Source: Dasypus novemcinctus | Taxonomy: Eukaryota; Chordata; Mammalia; Cingulata; Dasypodidae | Direction: 5' to 3' | Length of the DNA: 64,000 nucleotides | Assembly (NCBI RefSeq): GCF_030445035.2 | Contig: NC_080698.1 | Coordinates: 7,612,038-7,676,037, forward strand | Shown here: positions 1 through 11,400 of the stretch, one piece after another | Numbering within the stretch: position 1 is the first letter of the stretch | Layout: every line of letters begins with the position of its first letter | Notes under the pieces: generated by a model | Database searches by the model: none | The model's input: the letters and a program-made list of their open reading frames with translations, nothing else | What the model was told of the DNA's origin: nothing | Position numbers and translations under genes: made by a program

Positions 1-443
1 ATGGGTCTATTGTGTACAGATCATCTTTATTGATGCCTTTTATTTACAGTTATATTCTGAGGGACTTCTTTTTACTTTTTATTTTGAGATACTTTCTAAA
101 TTACTAGAAAGTTTCAATAACAATACAAACCCCTTACAGAGAACTCCAACATACCCATACCCTACCCCAGATACCTAGATCCACCAATTTTTAACATTTT
201 GCAACATTTGCCTGGTTGTTCTATCTATATGTCTGTCTATCTATCCATTTTCTGAGCACTTGAATGTATTCATGGTGCCTCTTGAACACTTATTACTGCC
301 ATATACATTTCTTAAGAACAAGGATATTCACATATATGACCACCATACATGCAGTTATCAAGTTCAAGAAATTTGACATTGATATAAAGCATACAGTCAA
401 TATTCAAAAATGTCTGTATGTCTCAACAATGTCCCTTTGAGCC
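1..443. other. AT-rich, no gene seen
   Basis: No open frame or splice-bounded exon is recognisable here. The stretch contains a short run of TCTA/TATC units near 220-250 and resembles decayed interspersed repeat sequence, possibly the 3' part of an old L1 or another ancient repeat. I could not assign a family. Confidence 0.4.
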
Positions 444-828
444 TTTTCTTTTTTTTTTTTTTTTTTAAAGATTTATTTATTTATTTAATTCCCCTCCTCT
501 CCCCTGGTTGTCTGTTCTCTGTGTCTATTTGCTGCGTCTTGTTTCTTTGTCCGCTTCTGTTGTCGTCAGCGGCACGGGAAGTGTGGACGGCGCCATTCCT
601 GGGCAGGCTGCACTTTCTTTTCACACTGGGCGGCTTTCCTCACGGGCGCACTCCTTGCGCGTGGGGCTCCCCCACACGGGGGACACCCTTGCGTGGCACG
701 GCACTCCTTGCGCGCATCAGCACTGCGCATGGCCAGCTCCACACGGGTCAAGGAGGCCCGGGGTTTGAACCGCGGACCTCCCATATGGTAGACGGACGCC
801 CTAACCACTGGGCCAAAGTCCGTTTCCC
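444..828 (-). mobile_element. DAS-type tRNA-derived SINE
   Basis: Read on the minus strand, the element starts at 828 with a tRNA-like head (GGAAACGGACTTTGGCCCAG), has the box B-like GGTTCAAAC near 755-765, then the family body, and ends in an A-rich tail seen as the T-run at 449-466. It interrupts the endonuclease part of the L1 lying to its right. A non-coding, RNA polymerase III type retroposon. Confidence 0.88.
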
Positions 829-834
829 AAATTT

Positions 835-1390
835 TATATTTATTGAGACCTGCCTTGTGACCTAACATGTGGTCTATCCTGAAGAAAGGTCCATGAGCAC
901 TTGAGAAGAGCGTATAACCCACTGATTTGGGATGCAACATTCTGTATCATCTGTTAGGTCTTACTCATTTAGTTGTTCTAGCTAATCATGTGAGTGGGGT
1001 GTTGAAGTCTCCAGCTATTATTGTAGAGATGTCTATTTCTCCCTTCAGTTTTGCCAGAGTTTGTCTCATGTATTTTGGGGCACCTGATTGGGTGCTTTGA
1101 TATTTATGACTATTATTTCTTCCTGGTGGATTGTCCCTTTTATTAATACATAATGGGCTTTTGTATCTCTTATAATTTTTTTGCATTTAAAGTCTGTTTT
1201 AAAGCTACCGTTTCTCTTTGTTGGTTCCTGTTTGCATGGAATATCTTTTTCCAACCTTTCACTTTCAGCCGGTTTGTATCCCTGCATCTAAAGTGAGTCT
1301 CTTTTAGGCAGCATATGGATGGATGGCTCATGTTTTTTTTATCCATTCTGTCATCCTATATTTTTTGATTTGGAAGTTTAATCCATTCAC
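835..1390 (-). pseudogene. L1 ORF2 endonuclease-domain remnant
   Basis: Translation in shifting minus-strand frames gives pieces of an L1 apurinic/apyrimidinic-type endonuclease: FKTDFKCKKIIRDTKAHYVL, GEIDISTIIAGDFNTPLT, then LHPKSVGYTLFSSAHGPFF and RIDHMLGHK. Family knowledge places these in the N-terminal third of ORF2p, which nicks target DNA. The frame is broken between pieces, and a SINE ends the domain at 828. Confidence 0.75.
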
Positions 1391-1730
1391 ATTCAAGGAT
1401 ATTAATGTAAATGCATTATTTACCTCCACCATTTTTTTCTTTGGTTTTCATATGTCATATTTATTTTTGTCTGTATTTTTATTCTTTTTGGTTACCCTTT
1501 CTGCTATTTTTGCCTTCTATACTCTCCTCCAATCCTCTCTCTCCTATCTTTTTCTTTTGGGATGTAAGGCTTCCTTTAATATTTCCTGCAAAGGTGGATT
1601 CTTTTTTATGAACTCTCTTAGCTTGTTTGGTTTTTAATATTTTAAACACACCTTCGTATTTGAAAGATAATTTTGCTGGATAAAGAATTTTTAGTTGGCA
1701 GTTTTTCTCTCAGTATCCTACCATTCTATC

Positions 1731-2555
1731 CTACCACTGTCTTCTTGTCTCCATGGTTTCTGTTGAGAAATCTGCACTAAGTCTTACTGGACGTCCCTTG
1801 TAAGTGACGGATTGCATCTCCCTTGCCGATCTCAGAATTTCTTCTTTATCTTTGACATTTGACATTCTGAGCAGTATGTGTCTTGGAGTAGGTCTATTTG
1901 GATTTATTCTGATTGAGATATATTGTGCTTCTTGGATATGTAAGTTCATTTCTTTTGTGAGAGTTGGAAAATTGTCAGCCATTATTTCCTAAAACATTCT
2001 TTCTGCCCCTTTTCCCTTCTCTTCTCCTTTTAGAACTCCCATGACATGTATGTTGTATATCATGTTATGGTTCAACTTCCTGAGCCCCTGCTGAATTTTT
2101 TCCATTCTTTGCTCTCTTCAATTTCAACAGTTCTGTCTCCTGTATCACTTATTCTTTCTTCTGTCATTTGGAGTCTGTTATTGTATTTCTCTAATGCATT
2201 TTTTTTTATCTCACCTATCATGTCTTTCATTCCCGTAAGCACTGTTATTTTTCTATTCAGGTTTTCAAATTCTTCTTTGTGTTTGCTCAGTGTCTTTTTT
2301 TTTTTTTAAGATTTTTAAAATTTTATTTATTTATTGCCGCCCCCCCCCCCCCATGCTTTTCTCTTTAGCCATATTGTCTTTCAACTCATTAATTTGATTT
2401 GGGAAATTTGTATGAATCTTATTGATTAGCTGTCTGAAATCCTGCGTCTCACCTGGGGATTTGATATATTCCTTTTTTGGGGCCATTTCTTCCATTATAT
2501 TAGTGTGGCTTGTGATTTTTGGCTGATGTCTAGGCATCTGATTATGATGCGGCAT
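1731..2555 (-). pseudogene. L1 ORF1 (RNA-binding protein) remnant
   Basis: L1 ORF1p is a trimeric coiled-coil RNA chaperone that coats L1 RNA. Two pieces are visible on the minus strand. An N-terminal piece (2,555-2,331) with NELKDNMAKEK reads into a poly-C/poly-T interruption. A C-terminal piece (1,982-1,731) carries RPTPRHILLRMSNVKDKEE and VRLSADFS, the typical end of the conserved ORF1 RNA-binding region. The two are separated by stops and a simple-sequence insertion, so no intact protein is possible. Confidence 0.75.
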
Positions 2556-3475
2556 TCCCTCTGATGCTCAATTTCTTTCTCTTTTGTAGGGATTTAGTGG
2601 CAGGAGACTGTGTGTTCCTGCTGTTCTTTGATTCTTGGTTCAGCCTGTTCTGGGTCTTTAGGATTGTCCCTGTTTGTTGTTCAGATCTGGGCTCTGGACC
2701 CAGTAATGGGCTGCAGACCTATCCGAGGGCCTTGGGGAGGGAGGCTGGAAAGGCCTGAAAAAGCCTCTCCTACTTTAAATTTCCTCACATGCACTTCCTT
2801 GGCCAGCCAGCAGATGGTGCTCTTCAACATCCCTCTCAGTTCAAAGCCTGGTCAGATTGTGCTGGCTGCAACATGGACTGGATCAATGTGATAAAGGATC
2901 CTTCCTGGAGGCTAAAAGCTCGTAATCCATTCTTTCTCAGAGTATTTTCCAACCTTCGCCCCCTCTCTTTTACTGGGTAGGAAATAATTCCACTCCCTTC
3001 TGCAACCTCAACAACCAGTCCTGGCCGGTAGGGAGGGTGATTGAAAGGTTTGGATCTCTTTAGTCCTGTGCTGGCTCCCAAGACAGACAATGGGAAGGCA
3101 CCTCCGGGCCCAGAAGGGCTCGTGGAACACAGCAGAACCAAGTCTGTGGGTCAAAAGCTGAATCAGCCTTATGATGTGTCCCTCTCTCTCCTGTTTCCTG
3201 GGGAGGTGGGTCCCTGGAGCCTCCTTTGTCTTTTGCTGCTAGTCCAAGGCTTAAGAATTCAAAATTGTCTGTAGTGCGGGGGAGGGCAACAGCAGCTGCA
3301 GCTGCAGCTTTAACTCAACAGTATTCCGGTCAAGATTCTTTTATTTTGTCCCTCTCTCTTCTGGGCGGTGTCCAGCCTTCCCCTAGAATATTTCTTTCCA
3401 GACTGTTTCTGCCTGTCCCCTAGCTATTTTTCTGGGAGAAAAGGGAGTCCCATGTTTGCCATCTTCCTGGAAGTC

Positions 3476-4330
3476 ATCTTTATTCTTAATTGCTCCAAGC
3501 TGGAAACAACCTAAATGCTCGCTGTGGAGGACTGAATTATGTACCCTAATTTAGACATGTTTTAAACTTAATCTGCATTTCTGTGGGTATGAACCCACTG
3601 TAAACAAGATCTCTTGAAGATGTTACTTTAGTTAAGGTGTGGCCCTCCTGAATGAGAGTAGGCCTTTATCTGGAATATGGAGTCCTTAATAAGCAGAGGA
3701 ATAGACATGGTCAGAGAAAGCCATGGGCGCTGGGGGGAGCTGGAGACCAGAAGTTACCAGGAACCAGAAGGGAAAGGAGAAGACATAGCCATGTCACAGG
3801 AAGCATAAATACAAGCCGAGGAACCCCAGCTGCCAGCAGCTGAATGTTACAGACTTTGGGGAGAAAGCATTGCATTGTTGACATCTTGATTTTGGACTTC
3901 AAAATTATGAGCCAATAAATTCCCATTGTTTAATGTTTAAGCCAACCCATTGTGTGTATTTGTCATAGCCCAGACAAGACACCTATCAACAGGAATATAG
4001 GCAAACTATAGAACAGTCCTAATGGAATACTAATCATCTATTAAAATGAATGAACGAATGATGAATATGACAACATGGATGAATCTTAAGAACCATATGT
4101 GGAGCACAAGTAGCCAGACACAAAAGAACATTTACTCTATGATTCCATTTAAATGAAGTTCAGTAGCATGCAAATCTAATATGACAGTAATCAGAGAGTG
4201 GTTACTTCTGAGGTGAAGTGTTCTCTATCATGATTTGGGTGATGTTGACATGGGGATACATTTGTAAAAACTCATAAAATTGAACATTACAATCTGTATT
4301 TTGTGTAAAATAAATTATACTTCAATAAAG
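3476..4330 (+). mobile_element. L1 3' end, split by an LTR
   Basis: The plus strand at about 3,485-3,515 (GCTGGAAACAACCTAAATG) and 3,985-4,330 (ATGGATGAATCTTAAGAA, then an AATAAATTATACTTCAATAA end) looks like the last part of L1 ORF2 plus 3'UTR. An LTR of about 0.46 kb sits between the two parts. Too decayed to encode protein. Confidence 0.6.
3520..3985 (+). repeat. MaLR/MLT1-like solo LTR
   Basis: About 460 bp beginning near TGTGGAGGACTGAATTATGT and carrying AATAAATTCCCATTGTT near its end, followed by CCAACCCATTGTGTG. It lies inside an L1 3' end. A related copy sits at 39,102-39,556 with the same order of landmarks (GTTACTT..CAGTTAAG, AAGCAGA.., GCCAA..AATAA). The layout fits a solo LTR of the ERV-L/MaLR group; the subfamily is not determined. 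Confidence 0.55.
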
Positions 4331-4374
4331 AAAATAATAATCCAGAAATACATTAAGTGATATCACAGGAGAAA

Positions 4375-7225
4375 AGATTATGGAAAGATGACAAAGTAGA
4401 AAACTCCAGGAATTGGTGCTTCCACCAAAAACAACTATTGAACTGGCAGGAACTGTCTGACTCAATTATTTTGGAATGCTAGAGTCTAGAGGAACACTTG
4501 CAGTATCCAGGGAAGGGTTAGATGAAAAGGCTGGTAAATCACAGTAAATATCAGTGAATATCAATGACAGTGGCTACATCCCCCAAACATTTGCAGGCAT
4601 CTGCTTGCTGGTGCCAGGTTAAGCAATAAGGACCTTCTCCAAAAACTGAGGATATCAAATCTAATTGCCAATCACCACTTTTGATAACTGCTTTTGATAT
4701 GGGGGTGGGGTGGGGAGAATGGAAGGTGACCATTGTTTCAACCCCCTACATGCAGAAGTGGCACAGAAGTCTTAAAGAGACAATACCCCCTCTTTGTCTT
4801 TCTTTTTTCACTTTCTTTTCCTCATTTGGGAGCAAAAATAGTGTGGAAAATTCACTAAGTGACTGACTGCTTCAGCCCTCAACAGGATGAAAAAGCAAAA
4901 ACAACAATCCCAGAAGAAAGGGAGGATTAAATTCCCAAGTTACAACAACATAATATTCAAGATGTCCAGCTCTCAAAAAAAAAATTGCAAGACACACAAA
5001 GAAAGAGGAAGGTTTGAACCATTCACAGAAAAAAACACAATTTTCCAGAAACCATTTCTAAGGAAGCTCATACAGTTAAATCAACTGTCTTAAATATGTT
5101 CAATGAGCTAAATGAATCCATATACCAAGAACTAAAGGAAATTAGGAAAAAAATGTTGTCTGAACAAACTAAAGAAATGGGCCTTATAACCAGGAACCAA
5201 ACAAATTTTGGAACTGAAAAAATACAATAATTTAAATGAAAAACTCACTAGAGGGGTTCAGTAGCAGATGTGGGCAGATAGAAGAAAGGATCAGTGAATG
5301 TGAAGCCAAGACATTGAAGTTGTTCAGTAAGAGGTGGAAAAAAAGAAGAAGAAGAAAGAAAAATGAACAGAAGCCTGAGGGACTTGTCCATCAAGCATAC
5401 TAACATAGTCGTCATAATAGTCCCAAAAGGACAAGTGAGAGAAAAAGAGGCAGGAAAGGTATTTGAAGAAATAATAGCTGAAAATTTCCCAGTCTGATGA
5501 AAGACATGAACATACACACACAAGGATATTAAAAGATGTATATGCCATGACCAAGTAGGATTTATTCCAGGAATGCAAGCCTGGTTTCACATAAGAAAAT
5601 AAATTAATGTAATACATCACTTTAATAGAATAAAGGAAAAAAGCAACACAGTCATCTCAAGTAATACAGAAAAAGTGTTTGACAAGGGGAGTGGATGTAG
5701 CTCAGTGGTTGAGTGCCTGCTTCCCACATATGAGGTCCCAGGTTCAGTCCCCAGTACCTCCTTAAAAAAAAAAAAAGTTTGATAAAATCAAACATCCTTT
5801 CAAGATAAAAACACTCAGAAAATTAAGAATAGGAAGGAACTTTCTCAACATGACAAAGGGCATTTTTTAACAACCCAGAGCAAATATACTTAATGATGCA
5901 AGACTGAAAGCTTTCTCCCTAAGATCAGGAGCAAGACAGAAATGCCTGCTTTCACCACTGCTAGTCAACATTGTGCTGGAAGTGCCAACTAGAACAATTA
6001 AGAAAGAAAAAGAAATGAAAGGCACCCAAATTGCAAAGAAAGAAGTAAAGCAACCTATTCACAGATGGCATGACCCTATACATAGAAATCACAAAGAATC
6101 CACAGCAAAGATACTAGAACTGATAAATGAATTCATCAGAATTGCAGGGTACAAAATAAACACTCAAAAATCAGTTGTGTTTCTATACAAATTAAGAAAA
6201 TCAAACTAAGGAAACAATTCTATTTACAATAACACTTAATAGAATGAAATACCCAGGAATAAATTTAACCAAGGCAATGAAAGACTTGTACACCAAAGAC
6301 TACAAAACATTGCTGAAGGAAATTTAAGAAAACTTAAATTAATGGAAAGACAACCCATATTCATAGAATGGAAAACAAAATATTGTTAATACTATCTAAA
6401 GAAATCTACAAATTCAATACAATCCCCATCAAAATTCCAGGAGCCCTTTTTGCAGAAATGGAAAAGCTGATATTCTAATTCATATAGAATTGCAAGGGGC
6501 CCTCAAAAAACATAATGATCTTGAAAAAAAGAGAAAAGTTGAAGTACTCACACTTTCTGATTTCAAAACTTACTACAAAGTTACAGTACTTAAAGCAGTG
6601 TGGTGGCATAAGGATAGACACATCAAACAATGGAATAGAATCAGAAGTCCAGAAATAAAACCATATATCTATATCCAGTTGACTTTTCAAAAGGGTTTCA
6701 GGTCCATTCAATGCAGGTAGAACACTCTCTTCATAAAATAGTGCTGGTACAATTGGAAATCCCCATGGAAACAATGTATTTGGACCCCTGTTTCTCACAG
6801 TATAAGAAAGTTCATTAAAAAATGGATCAATGAAATAAATATAAGAGCTAATAAGAGTCTGACAAGAAAATAGGAAAATATATTAATGAGTTTGTATTGT
6901 CATGGATTCTTAGATTTTACACCAAAAGTATGAGCAAAAAAGAAATAAATAGATAAATTGGAACTCGGCAAAATTTAAAACTCTTTTGCATCAGAGGACA
7001 TTTTTAAGAAAGTGAAAAGAAAACCAACAGAATGGGAGAAAATATTTGGAAATCATATATCTGATCAAGGTTTAATATCCAGAATATATAAAGAACTACT
7101 ACAGCTTAACAACAAAAATACAAAAAACCCAATTTTTAAATGGGCAAAGGATTTGAATAGACAGACATTTCTCCAAAGAAGATTTAGAAATGACCAATAA
7201 GACCATGAAAAGCTGCTCCATAATA
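4375..7225 (+). mobile_element. L1 retrotransposon, heavily decayed
   Basis: A 5'UTR-like start (AAGATGACAAAGTAGAAAAC near 4,384) leads into ORF1-like sequence (about 4,880-5,240). From about 5,530 ORF2 reverse transcriptase follows, with the FIPGMQ region near 5,562, a core near 5,930-6,200, and GYKINTQKSVVFLYK near 6,147. The later ORF2 segment [20 protein letters not shown] lies near 7,033. The middle of ORF2 is missing or rearranged, and stops are common. A short SINE sits at 5,687. Confidence 0.72.
5687..5776 (+). mobile_element. Short tRNA-derived SINE monomer
   Basis: A 75-bp tRNA-like head (GTGGATGTAGCTCAGTGGTT, GGTTCAGTCCCCAGTACCTC) runs straight into a 13-A tail, without the body seen in the longer DAS-SINEs. 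Flanks AGTGTTTGAC and AAGTTTGATA are probable diverged target-site duplications. It could be mistaken for a tRNA gene, but the tail and duplications argue for retroposition. Confidence 0.75.
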
Positions 7226-7888
7226 TTCAAGTGTTTTATAAAGCTACAGGGTCAAAACAGCATGGTATTGGCATAAAGATATACAAATCGATCAATGGAA
7301 TCAAATTAAGAGTTCAGATATAGACCCTCACCTCTATGGTCAACTAATTTTGATAAGCCTACCAAGTCCACTTTTCTGGAACAGAACACTCTCTTCAATA
7401 AACGGTGCTAGGAGAACTGGATATCAATAACCATAAGAATGACCTATCTCACTCCCTATGCAAGAATCAATTCAAAATGGATCAAAGGCTTAAATATAAA
7501 AGCCAGGACCACAAAACTCCTAGAAGATAATGTGGGGAAACATCTATAAGACCTTGTAGTAGGTAGGGGTTTCTTAAAACTTATACCCAAAGCATGAACA
7601 ACAAAAGAAAAAATAGATAAATGGGATCTCCTCAAAATTAAATACTTTTGCACCTCAAAGGACTTTGTGAAGAGGGTAAAAAGGCAGCTTACCTAAGGAG
7701 AAAAAATCTTTGGAAATCATATCTGACAAGTATCTAATATCCACAGTATATAAAGAGATCTTACAAGTCAACAATAAAAAGACAAATGACCAGATTTTAA
7801 AAAGGACAAAAGACCTGAGTAGACACTTTTCTAAAAAAAGAAATACAAATGGTGAAAAAACACATGAAAAAATGCTCAGCATCACAGC
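7226..7888 (+). mobile_element. L1 ORF2 3' part, left half (host of ERV-L)
   Basis: This is a second copy of the ORF2 segment present at about 6,590-7,200, including GGTATTGGCATAAAGATATA and a later piece with VYKEILQVNNKKTND (7,755-7,800). It stops at CAGCATCACAGC, exactly where an ERV-L LTR begins. The sequence resumes after the other LTR at 20,582 (TGCCTATTAGGGAAATAC), which is the normal continuation of L1 ORF2. Confidence 0.78.
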
Positions 7889-8334
7889 TGTATTAGTCAG
7901 GGTTCTTTTGGGAAACACAATCAATGACATATTTATAAATAGTATGAGATTTATAAGATTCTCTCACAAGACAGAGGGGATTCACAAATCCAGGTTCCAC
8001 AGGGAAGCTGCAAACCAGGAGCTCCAATGAAAGTACAATGAAGATCCTTGATGAGTTTCCAGGAGACACTGGCTATTCAAAGACCAGCTAGGAAATTCTC
8101 TCTGAATGCTGACATCACTTTCCCTTTTAAGGCATTCAACTGATTAGATAAAATGTCAGCCATTGCTGAGGGCATTCTCCCAGGTTGATCTTAGATGTAA
8201 TCAGCCATCTATGCAGTAAACTCACTGGTGACTAAAGTCCATAAATGTCCTTGTATTGCAATTACCCCAGTGCTTGCTTGACCAAAACTGGCACAATTAC
8301 CTGGCCTAGTTGACACATTAACCTAACCATTACA
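7889..8334 (-). repeat. ERV-L 3' LTR
   Basis: On the minus strand it starts TGTAATGGTTAGGTTAATG and ends CCTGACTAATACA. It aligns along its whole length with the copy at 20,143-20,581, with scattered substitutions and small indels. The sequence resembles the MLT2-type LTRs that flank ERV-L elements. Confidence 0.88.
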
Positions 8335-8346
8335 GTCCACCCCTTG
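8335..8346 (-). other. ERV-L polypurine tract
   Basis: Immediately upstream of the 3' LTR on the minus strand the sequence reads AAGGGGTGGAC. This purine run is the expected primer for plus-strand DNA synthesis in a retrovirus. Confidence 0.7.
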
Positions 8347-8426
8347 TCAAGGTGGCAGCCATACACATTACCTTAAATCAAACTTAGTCTCTAAGTAAAA
8401 ACAATAACATGCATATATATATATAT

Positions 8427-8829
8427 CTTTTTTAACAGATTTTTTTTCTCTCCCCTCCCCCCCCACCCAGTTGTCTGCTGTGTCCATTCACTGTGTGTTC
8501 TTCTGTGTCCGCTTGTATTCTTGTCATCAGCACCCAGAATCTGTCTCTTTTTGTTGCGTCATCTTGCTGCATCAGCTCTCTGTGTATGCTGCACCACTCC
8601 TGGGCAGGCTGCACTTTTTTCACACTGGGCGGCTCTCTTTATGGGGTGCACTCCCTGTGCATGGGGCTCCCCTATGCGGGGGACACCCCTGCATGGCAAG
8701 GCACTCCTTGTGCATATCAGCACTGCACGTGGGCCAGCTCATCACACGTGTCAGGAGGCCCTGGGTTTGAACCTTGGACCTCCTATGTGGTAGGAGGATG
8801 CCCTATCCATTGAGTCAAATCAGCTTCCC
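8427..8829 (-). mobile_element. DAS-type SINE inside the ERV-L
   Basis: The minus-strand head starts at 8,829 (GGGAAGCTGATTTGACTCAA), GGTTCAAACC lies near 8,766-8,775, and the A-rich tail is the T-rich run at 8,427-8,448. It lies between the dUTPase and the 3' LTR, so it inserted after the provirus. A TCTA microsatellite follows at 8,828-8,850. Confidence 0.85.
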
Positions 8830-9126
8830 TATCTATCTATCTATCTATATATCTCTGCCTAACAATGTTCAACTTTCCTGTGTACAACTGGAATGCATAA
8901 ATCGCTACAGAATAGGGTGCAAGTCCTTGGGTAATATTCACTCTTAAACTTGACATCCTTAAATATTATGACATGAAACGAATACAACTTGTCATATGAT
9001 AAGGGAAAAGTTTGGGGAAGAAAACAAAGAAATTCATTTATGTACATATACAATCATACTCATAACAAAACAAGGAAGAAGATTTCATGACTATTACAGT
9101 CCTCATTTCTGTAACTAGTCATGTGG

Positions 9127-9619
9127 TCAAAGTTCATATTTATCTCTACCTTCTTCCACTACCCATTCCATGCTCCCGTTACCCACAGTAATCACTTCAG
9201 CTGGCTGTGGCTCTTTGCCTGATGGGGTAAAACAAACTTTCATTCCTGAAGATTCTGAGCCATTGTTAGTCCTGCTTGGGTTGGGTCGTTGCAACTTTCC
9301 ATTGACTTTAATCACAGGGCATGACAGTACTAAGAGACACCCTAGAGAATCTCCCGTAATTCCAGGCAAACTCTTCTTTACCCTCATTATGTAGATGCAA
9401 TCCTATTTCCCCATGGTAGACAGGATCAATCACCCCAGCCAGAACAGTAATTCCCTTCTCTGCCTGTTGATTCAGAGTTAAGAGGAGGCCAAAGTGGCCA
9501 GGTGGCAGTCTTAACTTGCACTTCAATGGAATCATTCTTGTGTTCCCTGGTGGCAACACTCCTTTTGGAACTAAGACCTGCAGACCAGCAGAACATAAGG
9601 TTACTGGGACAGGAAACAA
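9127..9619 (-). pseudogene. ERV-L dUTPase domain, frameshifted
   Basis: dUTPase hydrolyses dUTP to dUMP, limiting uracil incorporation during reverse transcription; ERV-L elements are known to carry one after integrase. The minus-strand frame from 9,619 contains LRLPPGHFGLLLTL and then the signature GVIDPVYHGEIGLHLHNEG, with the motif-3 Asp and Tyr present. The frame is lost near 9,370. The C-terminal part resumes in another frame (GMKVCFTPSGKEPQPAEV) to 9,127. The position between integrase and the 3' LTR supports the call. Confidence 0.82.
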
Positions 9620-9699
9620 ACATTTCCTAGTGGATCACTAGGGGTAATAGTGGTAATACCACTCTCATTTCCACCCCTTGATTCCTGGACCCATGAATC

Positions 9700-10330
9700 C
9701 TGGCTATGGGAGAAACAACATCATAGAGTGGATGCTGATTTAGAGCATACACAGCCTCCTAGAGAACATTGCCCCAGTCCTGCAAGGTATTACCTCCTAG
9801 TTGGTGCCATAATTGAGTCTTCCAAAGACCATTCCACCATTCTATCAATCCAGCTGCTTCAGGGTGATGGGGAACGTGGTAAAACCAGTGAATTCCATGC
9901 GCATATTCCTGCACATCATTTGCTGTGTAATGGATTCCTTGATCAGAAGCAATGCTGTGTGGAATGCCATGGCACAAGAAAGACATTCAGTAAGACCACG
10001 GATGGTAGTTTTGAAAGAAACATTGCATGCAGGAAATGCAAACCCATAACCAGAGTATGTGTGGATTTCAGTTAAAACAAATCACTGCCCCTTCCATAGT
10101 GGAAGTGGTCCAATGTAATCAACCTGCCACCAGGTAGCAGGCTGGTCACCTTGGGGAATGGTACCATATTGAGGGCTAAGTGTGGGTCTCTGCTGCTGGC
10201 AGCTTGGGCACTCAGCAGTGACTATAGCCAAGTCAGCCTTGGTGAGGGGAAGTCCATGTTGCTGAGCCCATGCATAACCTCCATCCCTACCTCCATGGCC
10301 ACTTTGTTCATGAGCCCATTTGGGCAACGA
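9700..10330 (-). pseudogene. ERV-L integrase remnant
   Basis: The integrase inserts viral DNA into the host chromosome. The zinc-binding HHCC signature is seen as AHEQSGH then CPSC (about 10,315-10,205). The catalytic DDE residues are all visible: D in QVDYIGPLP (about 10,100), D in IASDQGIHYT (about 9,940) and E in AAGLIEWWNG (about 9,835). Stops and frame changes between the pieces (for example near 10,075 and 9,990) break the protein. Confidence 0.82.
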
Positions 10331-10349
10331 CAGAAGTGACTGGGGAAAG

Positions 10350-11400
10350 AGGCTAAGGGTTAGCCATAGAGCAGGTCATCTTATCCACTTGATTATTAAA
10401 ATCTTCCTCTGGTGAAGTCACCCTCTGGTGAGCATTCAAGTGGGACACAAATATTTTCATGTTTTTTTCCTACTCAGAAATGTCTATCCACATACCTCTT
10501 CCCCAGACCTCTCTGTCACCAATTTTTCTATCATATTCCTTCTAAGTCCTTGACCATCCAGCTAAACCACTGGCAAAAGTCCATGAATCAGCATACAAAT
10601 GCACCTCTGGCCATTTCTTCCAAGCAAAATGAATTACCAGGTGCACTGCTTGAAGTTCTGCCTGCTAGGAGGATTCGCCCTCACCACTGTCTTTCAGGGA
10701 TGTCCCAGAAAGGGGTTGCAGTGCTGCAGCTGTCTACTTTCAGGCAGTACCCATATATCATACAAAACCATCTGTAAACCAGGCCTGAGTTTTCTCTTCC
10801 TCAGTCAAGTGATTGCAAGGAACTCCCCAAGAGGCCAAAGCTGTGGGCTGGGAAAGAGAGGGTAACATGGCAGGGGTGGTGACCATGGGCATTTGGCTAC
10901 TTCCTCATGTAACTTACTTGTGCCTTCAGGACCCACTCAAGCCCTATCTTATATCTACCACTTCCACTTTATTATGGAGTGCTGCTGTGCACACCCAATT
11001 TTATGGTTTGGTGGGTTAGACAATACCCAGCTCATGATAGGTAACTCAGGTCTCATGGTAACTTGATGCCCCATGGTTAGGCGTTCAGTCTCTACTAAGG
11101 CCCAGTGGCAGGTCAAAAGCTGGTTCTCAAAAGGAGAGTAGTTATCTGCAGAGGATGGCAGGGCTTTGCTCCAAAATCCTAAGGATTTGCATTGTGATTC
11201 TCCTATAGGGGCCTGCCAAAGGCTCCAGACAGCATCTCTATTTGCCACTGAAACTTCAAGCACCATTGGATCTGCTGGATCATATGGCCCAAGTGGTAGC
11301 GCAGCTTGCACAGCAGCCTGGCCCTATTGCAATCTCTTCTTGTTCTGGTCCTCAGTCAAAACCAGCAACTTTTCTGGTCACTCAGTAAATGAACCAGAGT
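10350..11400 (-). pseudogene. ERV-L RNase H / connection region remnant
   Basis: This covers the part of pol between reverse transcriptase and integrase. The longest open piece (11,311-10,955) contains MVLEVSVANRDAVWSLWQAP and SKALPSSADNYSPFE, typical of the RT-RNase H connection in this ERV group. The rest runs through several frames toward integrase. RNase H removes the RNA strand after minus-strand synthesis; it is not functional here. Confidence 0.72.

Larger units (their letters stand above)
829..3475 (-). mobile_element. L1 retrotransposon, 5'UTR to ORF2 endonuclease
   Basis: Minus-strand L1 whose 5' end is near 3,475, where the reverse complement reads CCAGGAAGATGGC followed by a GC-rich 5'UTR down to about 2,560. 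ORF1-like sequence follows (2,555 to about 1,731), then a spacer, then the start of ORF2 (about 1,390-835) with the endonuclease motif GDFNTPL near 990 and RIDHMLGHK near 860. Stops and frameshifts are frequent. A SINE interrupts it at 828 and the reverse transcriptase half is not present in the window. Its 5'UTR is closely related to that of the L1 starting at 23,103, which makes it a useful reference for the deletion in that copy. Confidence 0.82.

Noticed and set aside
5687-5776. tRNA gene candidate
   Set aside because: Has A and B box-like motifs but runs into a poly-A tail and has probable target-site duplications, so it is a SINE. The same applies to all DAS-SINE heads in the window.
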